The notes below the pieces were generated by a model. That model saw only the letters and a program-made list of their open reading frames with translations, searched no databases and had not been told where the DNA came from. A DNA stretch of 64,000 nucleotides, from contig JAGYVD010000003.1 of the NCBI GenBank assembly GCA_021209875.1, positions 3,658,001 to 3,722,000 on the forward strand, read 5' to 3'. The translations under genes and the position numbers were made by a program. This DNA comes from Rosellinia necatrix (Eukaryota; Ascomycota; Sordariomycetes; Xylariales; Xylariaceae). Positions 1-9,543 of this stretch are shown here, piece by piece (the first letter of the stretch is position 1; each line of letters begins with the position of its first letter).

Positions 1-399
1 GGCAGCTTTCTTCAATGCCCGGCGCTCAAGCACTTTCTGTCGTTCTACCGAGATGGGCCGTTTGGTGCGCTTGGCCTTAGGCTTGGCCTTGGCCTTGACC
101 TTGGGTTTAGCTCTAGTTGTCGCTTTGGTCTTCGCCTTGGTTGTCGCTTTGGTTGTCGCTTTGGTTTTGCCTTGGGTTTTTTTAACGGGTGTCTTTGCTG
201 GCTTCTTGGCCGGAGCCTTCGTGACGCTCTTCGGTGTAGCTGCTTTCTTGGTCTTTACTGCGGAGGCAAACGCTCGAGCGGCCTGGGGACGACGTCGATA
301 GAGGCCGATCGTTCGCAAGGCCGAGGAACGAGCAAATGACGTAGCGAAGGTGGTTGAGACCACCCGTCCAGTCGCAGAGCGACCGATGAAGAAGACCAT
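1..399 (-). CDS. Basic Lys/Ala-rich mitochondrial protein, N-terminal part (HMG-box mtDNA-binding type?)
   Basis: Open reading frame running off the left edge, starting at the ATG at 399-397; 133 codons are visible. The first ~50 residues (start MVFFIGRSATGRVVSTTF, then many Arg/Ser/Ala and almost no acidic residues) look like a mitochondrial presequence. It is followed by a long low-complexity Lys/Thr/Ala/Pro stretch made of repeated AKTKATTKA-like units and then SVERQKVLERRALKKAA, where the window ends. Fungal mitochondrial HMG-box proteins (Abf2/mtHMG type) have this layout, with basic linker and HMG boxes downstream, so this is my preferred guess, but no HMG box is inside the window. A mitochondrial ribosomal protein is the main alternative. 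The repetitive codons (many AAG/ACC/GCC) could expand or contract between strains. Confidence 0.5.
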   Translation of the reverse strand, partial: MVFFIGRSATGRVVSTTFATSFARSSALRTIGLYRRRPQAARAFASAVKTKKAATPKSVTKAPAKKPAKTPVKKTQGKTKATTKATTKAKTKATTRAKPKVKAKAKPKAKRTKRPISVERQKVLERRALKKAA

Positions 400-1146
400 G
401 GCAGACAACTACCTCAATCTCGGTCGGACTCAGGTCAATTCACCAGGCAATGGGGGATGATGGATGATTGATTGTTAGTCTGAGAGAGGACGGAGTCTGT
501 TGCCAAGTCACGAAAAGCGATTGGATAATGCAAAATAGGTAAATTGGGTTAGGTGCAAGTGGTTGTTCGCCCCATGTTCATCTTGCACACGACAGAGTGG
601 TAGGAGCTCCTGAACCAGTTTGAGCTTTGAGCTGTGTGGTGGCACTGTTTCATTATTGGTCACTGCCCCTCAGACCCCACGCGTATGCACTCTCTGTTTC
701 TGTTAGTCCCTGGGTTAGGTACCTAGTAGCTAGGTAGTAGGTACCTACCTCATACGGGCGCCCTGGGGAGGCACCTGTACCTGTACCTGCCTTAGGTAAG
801 TAGGTACCTACCGACTAAATCAGATATCAAAGCCACAATCGGACCACAATTTGATGTGGGTCGCGGGTAGTTTCACGCCGCACTCGCCACATGCCTCGTG
901 CCTATCTCGGATTGCGACGCTTTTTCATAATCGTTGATACTCCTCCCTTCAGTCAGTGGTCACTGAAGCTATCAACTACAGATCCGACCTCGCATAGGTA
1001 CACGACTCCATGTTATGATCGCTCAAGAATAAACTACCTAATTCAAATCTGGTCGCATTGGCCCAGGCCCTCCAGCCTCTATTCTCTCGAGTTCTCTGGT
1101 AGCTCTCACCATAGTAGTGCGATCGAGCCGCATTACCACAATAACC
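400..1146. other. Divergent intergenic region upstream of the edge gene and PRP5
   Basis: About 750 bp without a supported gene. It serves as upstream region for both flanking genes. The only obvious structure is the cluster of TACCT/AGGTA motifs at 714-812. Short ORFs here have no family resemblance. Confidence 0.6.
714..812. repeat. Cluster of AGGTA/TACCT palindromic motifs
   Basis: Repeated units such as GGTACCTAGTAGC, TAGGTAGTAGGTACCTACCT and (CTGTAC)2 followed by TTAGGTAAGTAGGTACCTAC. The same motif family recurs in almost every intergenic region of the window and never inside coding exons. Confidence 0.7.
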
Positions 1147-4100
1147 ATGGCTCGGCTCAGAGACTCTCGCTCACCAACTCCAGCAGGCAGCCAGCACTCT
1201 TCAAAGAGAAGTCGCAGAGATGATGATAGAAGAGATCGAGACCGGGATCGCGACCGCCGCGATTATGGCCGTGACCAAAGGCGTCGTAGCCGCTCCCGAA
1301 GCCCCAACGATGTGAGACTGCACAAACTATCCATGCAACTAAATCATCCTTCTAACACATGGGCGCAGCGTCGATACCGCGAACGAGATCGGGATAGAGA
1401 TCGGGATCGGGACCATCGCCGTCGCGAGCGCTCTATAGACCGCCGAGACGATGGTTACTACCGAGGAGGACGAGAGCGGCGACGGTCGCGTGACCGAGTT
1501 GGGGATCGGGACAGAGATCGATCCCTTGAGAATCGACGCCGGAGAAGTCGCGATCGTGGCGGGGAGAGAGAGTACCGGAACAGGCGAGACGACTCCCGCG
1601 ATCGAGGTAGAGGACGCGAAGGTACTGCTGACTCCTCTGCCCGCAGTAGACGAGGCGACAGCCGTGACCGTGGCCAAGCAGACACCGGCGCTCCAAAACC
1701 AACACTCCACGACCAGACACCAGTACCGTCAACCGCCCAAACAGAGGCAGACAAAAAGGCCGAAAGGCTTGCCAGGCTAGCGGCATGGAAGAAGCGACAC
1801 GAGGATAAAGAAAAGCAAAAAGAAACAACACCAGGTGCTACGCGGAAGCTTCTCGCCGAGATGGATGAAAAGGCCAATGGGACATTGTCTACTACGGCAC
1901 CAACTGGTGTTTCTCCTGCTCCAGAGTCACCATCTGAGATACAGCCGCTCTCCCCTGCAGCCCAATACGCGGGCAAGTTCGATCCTAAGGCTATCGCAAA
2001 GAAGTCAGCCTTGAAATCACAACCCCCAAATGCAGCAGCGAAGTTGGGAGCCATAGCGGGCCCTCCATCCACAAAATTGCCATCCACGAAACCGTCTTCC
2101 ACAAGATTGCCTTCAGCGTCTATACCCGCCACAACAAAGATCCCGAGTGGTGAGTCAACCCATCCCAGATGTCTCGATTTGTTAGCTAACAATAGGTTAA
2201 TAGCTTCTGCTCTTCCGCAGACTAAAACGAGCAGGTTTGGCTTCCATAAGCAAGGTGCCGACGTCGACAAGATACCTCAAAAGCGAAAGTTAATTCTCGA
2301 CGAGGAAGAAGTATCAGACCGCAAACTTGCTAAGCTGCCATCATTACCCCTTACTGATGTTGATGATACGCCTTACGAAAATCAGGACGAGGACGACGAT
2401 ATCGATGCTGACAATTTCGCCGGTGATGAGGAAGCAGAGGCTGCTGCTGCTCGAGCCGCGCAAGAAAGAAGAGAGGAGCGCATCGCGCAAGAGACCGCTC
2501 AGCAGGATGCAGAAATGCAAGTGGATACCGCAGAAGAGGACGTCACTGAAACTAGTAACGCTACAAACGGTGTAGTTGCTGATGAAGCAATGGAAGTGGA
2601 TAATGAGGAAGAGGAGGTTGACCCACTTGATGCCTTCATGATTGATCTTGAAGCGATGCCAAAAGGAAACCGTACTGTTCAGTTAAGGAAAGATTCAAAC
2701 AATGGTACACAGGAACCCGAAGCATATTTCAGCGATGATGATGATTACGACTTTCGCAAGGAAAACGGCGATCCTAATTCTTTCTTAGCCCTTGCCGCGA
2801 AAGCGCGCAAGAAGAAGGATATACCGACCCACGACTACAGCAAGCTTGAACTAGAACCAATTCGGAAGAATTTCTGGGTTGAGCCCTCAGAATTATCTGA
2901 AATGACCGAGGCCGAGCTGACCGACTTGCGTCTGGAGCTGGACGGTATAAAGGTTTCCGGCAAAGATATGCCTAAACCGGTTCAGAAATGGTCCCAGTGT
3001 GCGCTTTCCCGGAAAACTCTTGATGTTATTGGTAATTTGGGGTTTGAAAAGCCAACGCCTATCCAGATGCAAGCATTCCCAGCCATTATGTCGGGCCGAG
3101 ATGTGATTGGTGTTGCTAAGACTGGATCGGGGAAAACACTTGCTTTCTTGTTACCCATGTTCAGACATATTAAGGATCAATCGCCGTTACGAGAAAACGA
3201 AGGCCCCATTGGTTTGATCATGACCCCTACTCGCGAGCTAGCAACTCAAATCCATCGCGATTGCAAGCCCTTTCTTAAGTCTATGAACCTTCGAGCTGTC
3301 TGTGCCTACGGTGGTGCACCTATCAAAGATCACATTGCAGAGCTAAAGAGAGGTGCCGAGATCGTTGTATGTACTCCGGGGCGTATGATCGATCTCTTAG
3401 CAGCCAATCAAGGCCGCGTCACGAACCTAAAGAGAGTCAGCTACGTAGTTCTTGACGAGGCCGACAGGATGTTCGATATGGGCTTCGAACCCCAAGTGAT
3501 GAAAATCTTTGCCAACATGAGACCAGATCGGCAAACCATCTTGTTTTCAGCCACGATGCCTCGTATTATGGACTCGTTAGCTAAGAAAGTTTTGAACAAT
3601 CCTGTTGAGATTACCGTGGGGGGCAAAAGCGTTGTTGCCCCGGAAATCACCCAGATAATCGAAATTCGAGAGGAAAACACCAAGTTCCTTCGCATTTTAG
3701 AATTACTTGGCGAGCTCTATGACAAGGATGAAGATGCCCGAACTTTGATTTTCGTTGAGCGCCAAGAAAAGGCAGACGATCTTCTCAAGGAGCTCCTACG
3801 AAAAGGTTATCCTTGTATGTCCATCCACGGCGGCAAAGACCAGATCGATCGGGATTCGACCATTCAGGACTTCAAAGCTGGTGCTCTCCCAATATTAATC
3901 GCCACATCGGTAGCTGCTCGGGGTTTGGATGTAAAGCAGCTAAAACTTGTGGTCAACTATGATGCGCCCAATCATCTTGAGGATTACGTGCACCGAGCTG
4001 GCCGTACCGGACGTGCTGGAAATAAAGGAACAGCAGTAACTTTTATCACTTCAGATCAAGAAAACTGTGCCCCCGGTATCTCGAAAGCCCTTGAACAAAG

Positions 4101-4881
4101 CGGTCAGCCCATCCCCGAACAACTGGATGAAATGCGCAAGGCATTTAGGGAAAAGGTTAAATCTGGCAAGGCAAAGGACCAGTCTGGTTTTGGAGGTAAA
4201 GGTCTAGAACGTCTCGATCAGGAAAGAGAGGCTACTCGCCTTCGCGAACGAAAAACTCATAGGGCTGAAGGTGAAGAAGAGGAAGAGGGTAAGGAGGAGA
4301 AGGCAACCGACGATAAGAAGACCGACAAAGCTGCCGCGGCTATCCAGAGTGCCTCCTCTGGCATTATCAGCCGTGACGCAGCGCCTCAGATTGATCTTGA
4401 ACCCAAGTTCACCATTCATAAGCGTGAGGACCCCGCGCCATCATCCACCGGGGGTAATAATCCCTTGGATAAAGTATCATCAGCTATCAATGCCATCAAC
4501 GCTCGTTTGGGTCGTACTGGTCAGCTCCGGCCTGGTCAGCCCATTGATAACAAAGGCCCAGATGCCGGCGCATTCCACGCCACACTCGAGATCAACGACT
4601 TCCCTCAAAAGGCACGCTGGGCTGTTACTAATAGAACTAATGTGGCTAAGATTCTGGAGGCCACCGGCACATCCATTACAACCAAAGGCAACTTCTACCC
4701 TCCAGGAAAAGAGGTCCAGCCCGGTCAAGAACCCAAGCTCTATATTCTCGTGGAAGGCGATACCGAACTCGTCGTGGCCAATGCCATGGCTGAGCTAACC
4801 CGCCTCCTCAAGGAGGGAACCATAGCTGCGGCTGACGCTGACAGCCGAGCTCCCATTGGTGGGAGATATACCGTGACATAA
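1147..4881 (+). CDS. PRP5: Pre-mRNA-splicing DEAD-box ATP-dependent RNA helicase PRP5
   Basis: Nuclear DEAD-box helicase that acts at the U2 snRNP/branch-site step of prespliceosome formation. Exons 1147-1311, 1369-2149 and 2204-4881 give 1207 aa. The N-terminus is an RS/RD-rich domain (RSRSRSP, repeated RDRDRDR), followed by an acidic region ([12 protein letters not shown], the conserved Prp5 DPLDAFM element) and then the helicase core: Q-motif near [14 protein letters not shown], motif I AKTGSGKT (~620), motif [18 protein letters not shown] (~731), SAT (~764) and [10 protein letters not shown] (~912). The C-terminal part ends in the Prp5-type [11 protein letters not shown]...[13 protein letters not shown] region. 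Length fits fungal Prp5. Both introns (1312-1368 with CTAAC, 2150-2203 with GCTAAC) are multiples of three without stops, so the unspliced frame stays open. The ATG at 1147 is the first in-frame ATG and has a purine-free but acceptable context (ACCATGG). Family assignment is very secure; start and intron calls are inference. Confidence 0.93.
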   Translation: MARLRDSRSPTPAGSQHSSKRSRRDDDRRDRDRDRDRRDYGRDQRRRSRSRSPNDVRLHKLSMQLNHPSNTWAQRRYRERDRDRDRDRDHRRRERSIDRRDDGYYRGGRERRRSRDRVGDRDRDRSLENRRRRSRDRGGEREYRNRRDDSRDRGRGREGTADSSARSRRGDSRDRGQADTGAPKPTLHDQTPVPSTAQTEADKKAERLARLAAWKKRHEDKEKQKETTPGATRKLLAEMDEKANGTLSTTAPTGVSPAPESPSEIQPLSPAAQYAGKFDPKAIAKKSALKSQPPNAAAKLGAIAGPPSTKLPSTKPSSTRLPSASIPATTKIPSGESTHPRCLDLLANNRLIASALPQTKTSRFGFHKQGADVDKIPQKRKLILDEEEVSDRKLAKLPSLPLTDVDDTPYENQDEDDDIDADNFAGDEEAEAAAARAAQERREERIAQETAQQDAEMQVDTAEEDVTETSNATNGVVADEAMEVDNEEEEVDPLDAFMIDLEAMPKGNRTVQLRKDSNNGTQEPEAYFSDDDDYDFRKENGDPNSFLALAAKARKKKDIPTHDYSKLELEPIRKNFWVEPSELSEMTEAELTDLRLELDGIKVSGKDMPKPVQKWSQCALSRKTLDVIGNLGFEKPTPIQMQAFPAIMSGRDVIGVAKTGSGKTLAFLLPMFRHIKDQSPLRENEGPIGLIMTPTRELATQIHRDCKPFLKSMNLRAVCAYGGAPIKDHIAELKRGAEIVVCTPGRMIDLLAANQGRVTNLKRVSYVVLDEADRMFDMGFEPQVMKIFANMRPDRQTILFSATMPRIMDSLAKKVLNNPVEITVGGKSVVAPEITQIIEIREENTKFLRILELLGELYDKDEDARTLIFVERQEKADDLLKELLRKGYPCMSIHGGKDQIDRDSTIQDFKAGALPILIATSVAARGLDVKQLKLVVNYDAPNHLEDYVHRAGRTGRAGNKGTAVTFITSDQENCAPGISKALEQSGQPIPEQLDEMRKAFREKVKSGKAKDQSGFGGKGLERLDQEREATRLRERKTHRAEGEEEEEGKEEKATDDKKTDKAAAAIQSASSGIISRDAAPQIDLEPKFTIHKREDPAPSSTGGNNPLDKVSSAINAINARLGRTGQLRPGQPIDNKGPDAGAFHATLEINDFPQKARWAVTNRTNVAKILEATGTSITTKGNFYPPGKEVQPGQEPKLYILVEGDTELVVANAMAELTRLLKEGTIAAADADSRAPIGGRYTVT

Positions 4882-5251
4882 GAGAAGCCTAAGCCTCTTT
4901 GCGCGTCCTAGGCAAGGACGTGTGTATGCCATCCCCTAGCTACAATGAACAACGGAATACAACCGATTGTGTAGGCCGATCTTTGTGGGATGGGGAAAGA
5001 CATATAGTATTTGTTGGTGATAACCTCTTCATCATGGAACTCGAAATATTGAGTTATGTATCTTTAATTTAAAACAATATCAATGGCGGCCCAGTAGATT
5101 GTCGTCGACGGCCTACATTCCTCTTGGTCGCGAGCGAATACAACAAGTGTATAGTTTATAGTTAGTCCTCAACAAAATACACGAAAGATGGCAATCGCGG
5201 TGTCATTCCTAATCATGCTCATACGCGTCCCCTCAACGCAGTCCGTTAAAC
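4882..5251. other. Convergent 3' intergenic region PRP5 / myristoylated protein
   Basis: 370 bp between two stop codons. It holds AT-richer 3'-UTR-like DNA (for example TTTAATTTAAAACAATATC near 5061) and no gene I can support. Confidence 0.6.
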
Positions 5252-5744
5252 CTAGTGATGGGCCCTCATTTGCGCTGCTTCGTCGGCATCTCGCTGCCGC
5301 CTCTCGTCGTTGCTAATCTCTTGAAGTAGATCATTCCGGGTCTGTTTCTTCTGGGCGGCTAGCTGCGCACTCAGCTTGCCTGAGGCTTTCGCTGATGTAG
5401 CCTGTGCTCTCGCCTATACAGTTTTACTCAGACGAGACGCTTGACACGAATAACGACGATAAAAAAAATAAAAATAAAAAAATTAAAAAGGGTACATCGA
5501 TACCAAGGCAGGGTCAGGTACTACATACCTCGGCAGCCTCAGCGGCTCGTCTCCGGGCATCGTCGTTGCCTCCACCACTCGGCTGAGCAGCGGGAAAGCT
5601 GCCACCTAACGTCCGCGGCGGCCCCCCAATGTGCGCCGGCACGGAGGCACGTTGTGGTTGTGGCGGTGGTGGTGCGGATCCCAGGACCCGACCCGGCTGA
5701 GAAAAGGCCTCGCTGTCGGCTTCCTTACCACATATGTTGCCCAT
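5252..5744 (-). CDS. Small N-myristoylated conserved fungal protein
   Basis: Two exons, 5744-5529 and 5413-5252, give 125 aa starting MGNICGKEADSEAFSQPG. Gly2 followed by Asn-Ile-Cys is a textbook N-myristoylation site with an adjacent palmitoylatable Cys, so the protein is predicted to be membrane-anchored. The middle is Pro/Gly-rich (SAPPPPQPQ, GGPPRTLGG) and the C-terminal half is a highly charged Ala/Arg/Gln helix (DDARRRAAEAAE, then ARAQATSAKASGKLSAQLAA and QEISNDERRQRDADEAAQMRAHH). The intron 5414-5528 (115 nt; donor GTATGT, acceptor TATAG) keeps phase 0. On the plus strand this intron holds a long A-rich run (~5460-5490), i.e. a T-rich tract in the transcript. I recall similar MGNICGK proteins in other filamentous ascomycetes but know no function. 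No catalytic domain is visible. Confidence 0.8.
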
Positions 5745-6208
5745 CTGCGCTTACGATGAAAGGCCGCGTTCGGGGAGAACTACGACGAGAGCGCAGTACC
5801 GAGAGGAAAGTAGAAGGGGGTTGTTTGTTTTGGGAGAGAAGCGGTCAAGTTACGAAGCCTTGGGGAAGGTTGGTTGGGGGCTTATAAGACGGTCAGATGG
5901 GTGGCTGATGATGAAGGGATGCGTCGTAAACAAAGGATTGGAAAATTCGAAATGCGAAGTGCGATGGTCTGCCTGCGCGTGTTACACGGTGAATCCAGGT
6001 TGAGTATGGTTAGGGCAAGTAGGTAATTATACAGGTGTGCAAAAAGCGAGGCTGTGCTGACTACACAATGGTCCTAGTCGGTGAGCATTCTCAGCCGTGG
6101 TAGCTGTTTATTTGAAGTGTCTAAATCCCAATGCTTTCTATCTCTTGATGATGCCCTTTGAGCCCCTGGTTCAGGCTGCATGTACATACTGACTCCGCTG
6201 TACCATCA

Positions 6209-6345
6209 AGGAGGTAGGTAGTGCGGGGCAACAGACCCCGAGTAAGTAGCTACCTACCTCATTTAGGTACTATGTACGGCAAATTGGTATCTTGGCGCAA
6301 TGCTCTTGCTAGAGTAATGTAGGTAGGTAGTACCTATCCAGGCAC
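6209..6345. repeat. AGGTA/TACCT motif cluster
   Basis: Three blocks (around 6209, 6245 and 6317) of alternating AGGTAGGTAG and CTACCTACC units in both orientations. Confidence 0.6.
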
Positions 6346-6386
6346 CACTATGACTTATATCTCACCAAACTGTTCCATGTGCACAC

Positions 6387-6406
6387 ATATATATATATAT
6401 ATATAT
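6387..6406. repeat. (AT)10 dinucleotide microsatellite
   Basis: Uninterrupted AT repeat of 20 nt, flanked by CACAC on the left and TGTG on the right. Confidence 0.95.
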
Positions 6407-6602
6407 TGTGTGGCAAGTTAAACAAGACCAGATTACCTATTTCACTGGCATGTAATGGAGAGGCAACATTGGTAAGAAGTAAGTATGCACAATGATATAG
6501 CCCCATATCTACCCTTAATATTTTACATAACTAGTCACATAGTTATAGTTATACCTCTTGTAATTCTATATCTCCCCTCCCTCTGCAGCTAGCTGCAAGC
6601 AG

Positions 6603-6726
6603 TTACCTACCTAGGTAGGTATCTAACAAGTGATGGATTAAGGGCACTCTTTATTCAATACCGCTACCTACCTATATATTTCCCTAATACGTAGGTACCT
6701 GCTCAAGTAGGTACCTATGTGCCTTA
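6603..6726. repeat. AGGTA/TACCT motif cluster
   Basis: Includes TACCTACCTAGGTAGGTA near 6605, CTACCTACC near 6664 and GTAGGTACC / AGTAGGTACC units to 6717; perfect local palindromes. Confidence 0.6.
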
Positions 6727-7158
6727 GGTAGTAGCACTTAACCTCAACATGTCCAATGCTAAGTACCCCCTCAGTTAGTTAGATCACGTAATTTCGTAAT
6801 TTCGTAATGACGAGGGTCTTGAGGACCTTGATGGTTGACCCCACGTGCCTGGAAACTTGGAGCCGTTGTACCTGACTACTTAGGGAGTAGGGAACGACCA
6901 TCCTTCTACAAGTACCTACAGAGCAGCCAACAACAGACGCATGCCACAAAACCATACCTATGAACATGCGCAGTACATCCTTCCTTTTACAAGCCTGCTA
7001 GCAGCACTGCTTGCATTGTTATTATTTTTTTCTGGCGTGCTTGAGACCTTCCCGCCCTACTACAGTCGCAGTGCGGCTTAGGAAAGTGACTGCGACCGGG
7101 GCGCAAACCCACCAATTACCGCCCATCTATCTAAAGCAGACCATCAAGAGCAACCCAT

Positions 7159-7183
7159 CAAGGTTCTCTCAAGCTTCACCTTG
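7159..7183. promoter_or_regulatory. Inverted pair of CAAGGT zinc-response-type motifs
   Basis: CAAGGT at 7159-7164 and its reverse complement ACCTTG at 7178-7183, about 450 bp upstream of the zinc-regulator ATG. CAAGGT is the core of the zinc response element bound by the Aspergillus ZafA regulator (established knowledge). The inverted pair inside 25 bp suggests autoregulation. The assignment is inference, since single CAAGGT hits occur often by chance. Confidence 0.45.
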
Positions 7184-7627
7184 GATAACTGCTGTCTGGA
7201 CTTTTTGTCCCCCCAACTACCTCGGATCAGCCGCTTCAACGCCTTGATCTCGCCCTCGCCGCTCGACGACTGGTATCATGCGTCCGTCAACGTCTTCTCG
7301 GAATATTGTCAGATGCACCCATTGACCAACCATCCACTTTCTTCCCAGATCCCTGGCGCGCGCTTCTCTTCTGAGCTTGGATACGGACGGGCCCGCATCC
7401 CTCTTCTGTGCTCAGAACTCGCGCTGCGCCAAGCCCGTCTCTGGAGTCGCCTCGACATCACCTCGTGAGACATCCTTCCCAACACCTCGCGCGTGGGGAT
7501 CCGGGCACACACCCTCTCATCTGAAGTCTATCCGGCCCTCGTTGCTCGCTGCCCGCTATTCCGACCTGGTCCCCTCGTGATCTCGTGCCAGTTGTCACCG
7601 CGAGCATAGAACCGCACTCTAGTCAGG

Positions 7628-9543
7628 ATGGACAATGATTTCTTCAACACCGGCCCCGACGAGTTCTTCCTCGATGATTCGTCAAATTCGGCAAATGGCT
7701 TCTCTGGCATGACCGGAATTCCTTCGTCAAACTCAGCACACGTTGGCGATGCCAGTTCCCAGTTCGTCCACTCTTCTAGTTGGTGGGACGAGTCTTTGGC
7801 CTTTAGTGAACTGGATCCCAGCGGTCTTCAGTCCAATGGCCTACAGTCAGCCGATTTGCAGCACATCCCTCATGCGTCACACGACCGTGCCTTATATAAA
7901 AGCTATCCGAGCGGCCACAATATGCAGGCATCGCCCCAAGATGTTTTCCTCGGTGTTCCGGGTATAACAAATGCACATTCCCGTGGTGCTGCCCCGTGGA
8001 TTCCCTTTCCATATCGTCAGAGCTCGGGGCCTATCACCCCACGAGAATCAGAATGCCAGGGAATGTACAAGAACTCTCCGATCCTCGAGCATCAGGAATT
8101 CATTCAGGGCCCGCAAGACATATCCACGTTCGGTGACGGCTTCGGTGGTGGTAATAACGTTCCAATACCTGCGCTATCTCCCAACCAGTTCACCGCGGCG
8201 GACTTAGGCAGGATACCACAACCCGAAAACGCAGATGATACCGCTTCACTTGCATATACCCAAGCCTCCTGCAACTCGAAATGCACCTCTTCTGTGTGCG
8301 AAAACGAGAATTGTTCCGTAACTGGGATTCCTTGTGATGACCCAGCTTGCGTGGAAAACGACCTTTCTACGGGAGTGCTAAACCTCGCAAACCAGGCGCC
8401 CACACAAGTCACGGCGGAATTAGCCGTGTTTCGCCCACTCCACACCCAGCCGTGCAACCATACCGAATCAGAGCATATTGTTGCGAGGACATTAGGGGAA
8501 CTACGCGCCCCCGCTGAATTAGATGCTCTCGAAAAAACATACACTAGCAGCTTTGACTACACGCTGGTAACGCGGGCAGGGGAGCAATTTTATGACTATT
8601 ACCAACCATATCCCACCCCATCCCAACCCCCCACCGAGGTTGAGAGCTTTGCGTCACATGATCCCCGGATACCGTCACAATCAAACTCTCCCCTGCTTAT
8701 ACCCCCTAGCGTAGTCGATAACCCGGGAAGGCACATCTGCAAGTGGATAGCTCAGGGCGAAAGGACAATATGCGGTGCAGAGTTCACTAATACCAAGGAT
8801 TTTCATGATCATTTATGCGAATTTCACATTGACAAGCTGCCGAGCCAGGCCGGCTGTGCGTGCTTGTGGTCCGGATGTCCTAGGGGACAGGATCGACCAT
8901 TCGGTACTCGTGGCAAACTCCGCCGCCACATATCTACACACTCCGTCTGTAAGCAGCTACCCATAGTCATGGCCTCTTCTGTCCTTTTTTCTTCCTCTTT
9001 TGTTGACGCGCCGCAGACAAACCTTACACCTGCAGCATTTGCAAACAGGGGTTTTCCGGGCAACAGGCTCTTCAACAGCATGAGAGAATCCATACCGGCG
9101 ACAAACCTTTCAAATGCACCGTGGAAGGCTGCACCATGGCGTTTAAACAAAAGAGTGCCCTGAGTAGGTGCCCTCGAACCATGTCAGAATTGACGTTAGC
9201 TAATACCAGCGAAGCGATGCATTCGAGGGTACATACGGGTGAAAAGCCACTACAGTGTGAGTACTGCGGTAAAGCTTTTCCCGAATCTTCGAATCTATCA
9301 AAGCATAGAAAAATACATTTGGTAAAGTCGAGCAAGTTTACATGTGAAGAAATTGTCAAGGGAGAGCCATGTGGAAGATCGTTCAGAAGACTTGATCAAC
9401 TTCGCAGACACCGTCTAACGCACACAAACTCCGGAAAAAGGAAAGCGGCACACAACCGCAGTATGTCCGCTATATCCAACACGACAGGGGAAATGCTACA
9501 CCACACGCAGTTGCCTACTACGCCTTCCGGGGAAATGCAGTAA
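7628..9543 (+). CDS. zafA: Zinc-responsive C2H2 transcription factor, Zap1/ZafA type
   Basis: Nuclear activator predicted to switch on zinc uptake genes when zinc is scarce. Exons 7628-8948, 9017-9163 and 9215-9543 give 598 aa. A Cys-rich patch (six Cys, residues 215-241, with CNSKC and CDDPAC) lies in the acidic activation half and resembles the zinc-sensing clusters of Zap1/ZafA. The C-terminal ~190 residues carry an atypical finger (CKWIAQGERTICGAEF, ~371-400), a second WSGCPRG-type finger (~414-440) and four canonical fingers linked by YKPYTC, HTGDKPFKC and HTGEKPLQC. The last finger reads CGRSFRRLDQLRRHRLTH, a typical Zap1/ZafA ending. Introns are 8949-9016 (GTAAGC...CGCAG) and 9164-9214 (GTAGGT...GAAG). 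The second acceptor is chosen because it restores KSALTMHSRVHTGEKP with perfect C-x4-C-x12-H-x3-H spacing. Assignment rests on finger sequence and architecture; another C2H2 regulator is the alternative. Confidence 0.85.

Larger units (their letters stand above)
5745..7627. other. Divergent intergenic region with repeats and long leader of the zinc regulator
   Basis: 1.9 kb between the divergent myristoylated-protein gene and the zinc-finger gene. It contains two clusters of TACCT/AGGTA motifs (6209-6345 and 6603-6726), an (AT)10 run at 6387-6406 and, close to the zinc-finger gene, two inverted CAAGGT motifs. Several short upstream ATGs lie in the last 600 bp, as expected for a regulator with a long leader. 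No further gene is supported. Confidence 0.6.

Noticed and set aside
53..301. 82-codon hydrophobic frame at the left edge resembling a membrane protein
   Set aside because: Antisense of the Lys/Ala/Thr repeats of the basic mitochondrial protein, which automatically gives Leu/Val-rich sequence.
1458..2270. 270-codon antisense open frame opposite PRP5
   Set aside because: Low-complexity Arg/Ser frame mirroring the RS/RD-rich PRP5 N-terminus; no domain, overlaps a secure gene.
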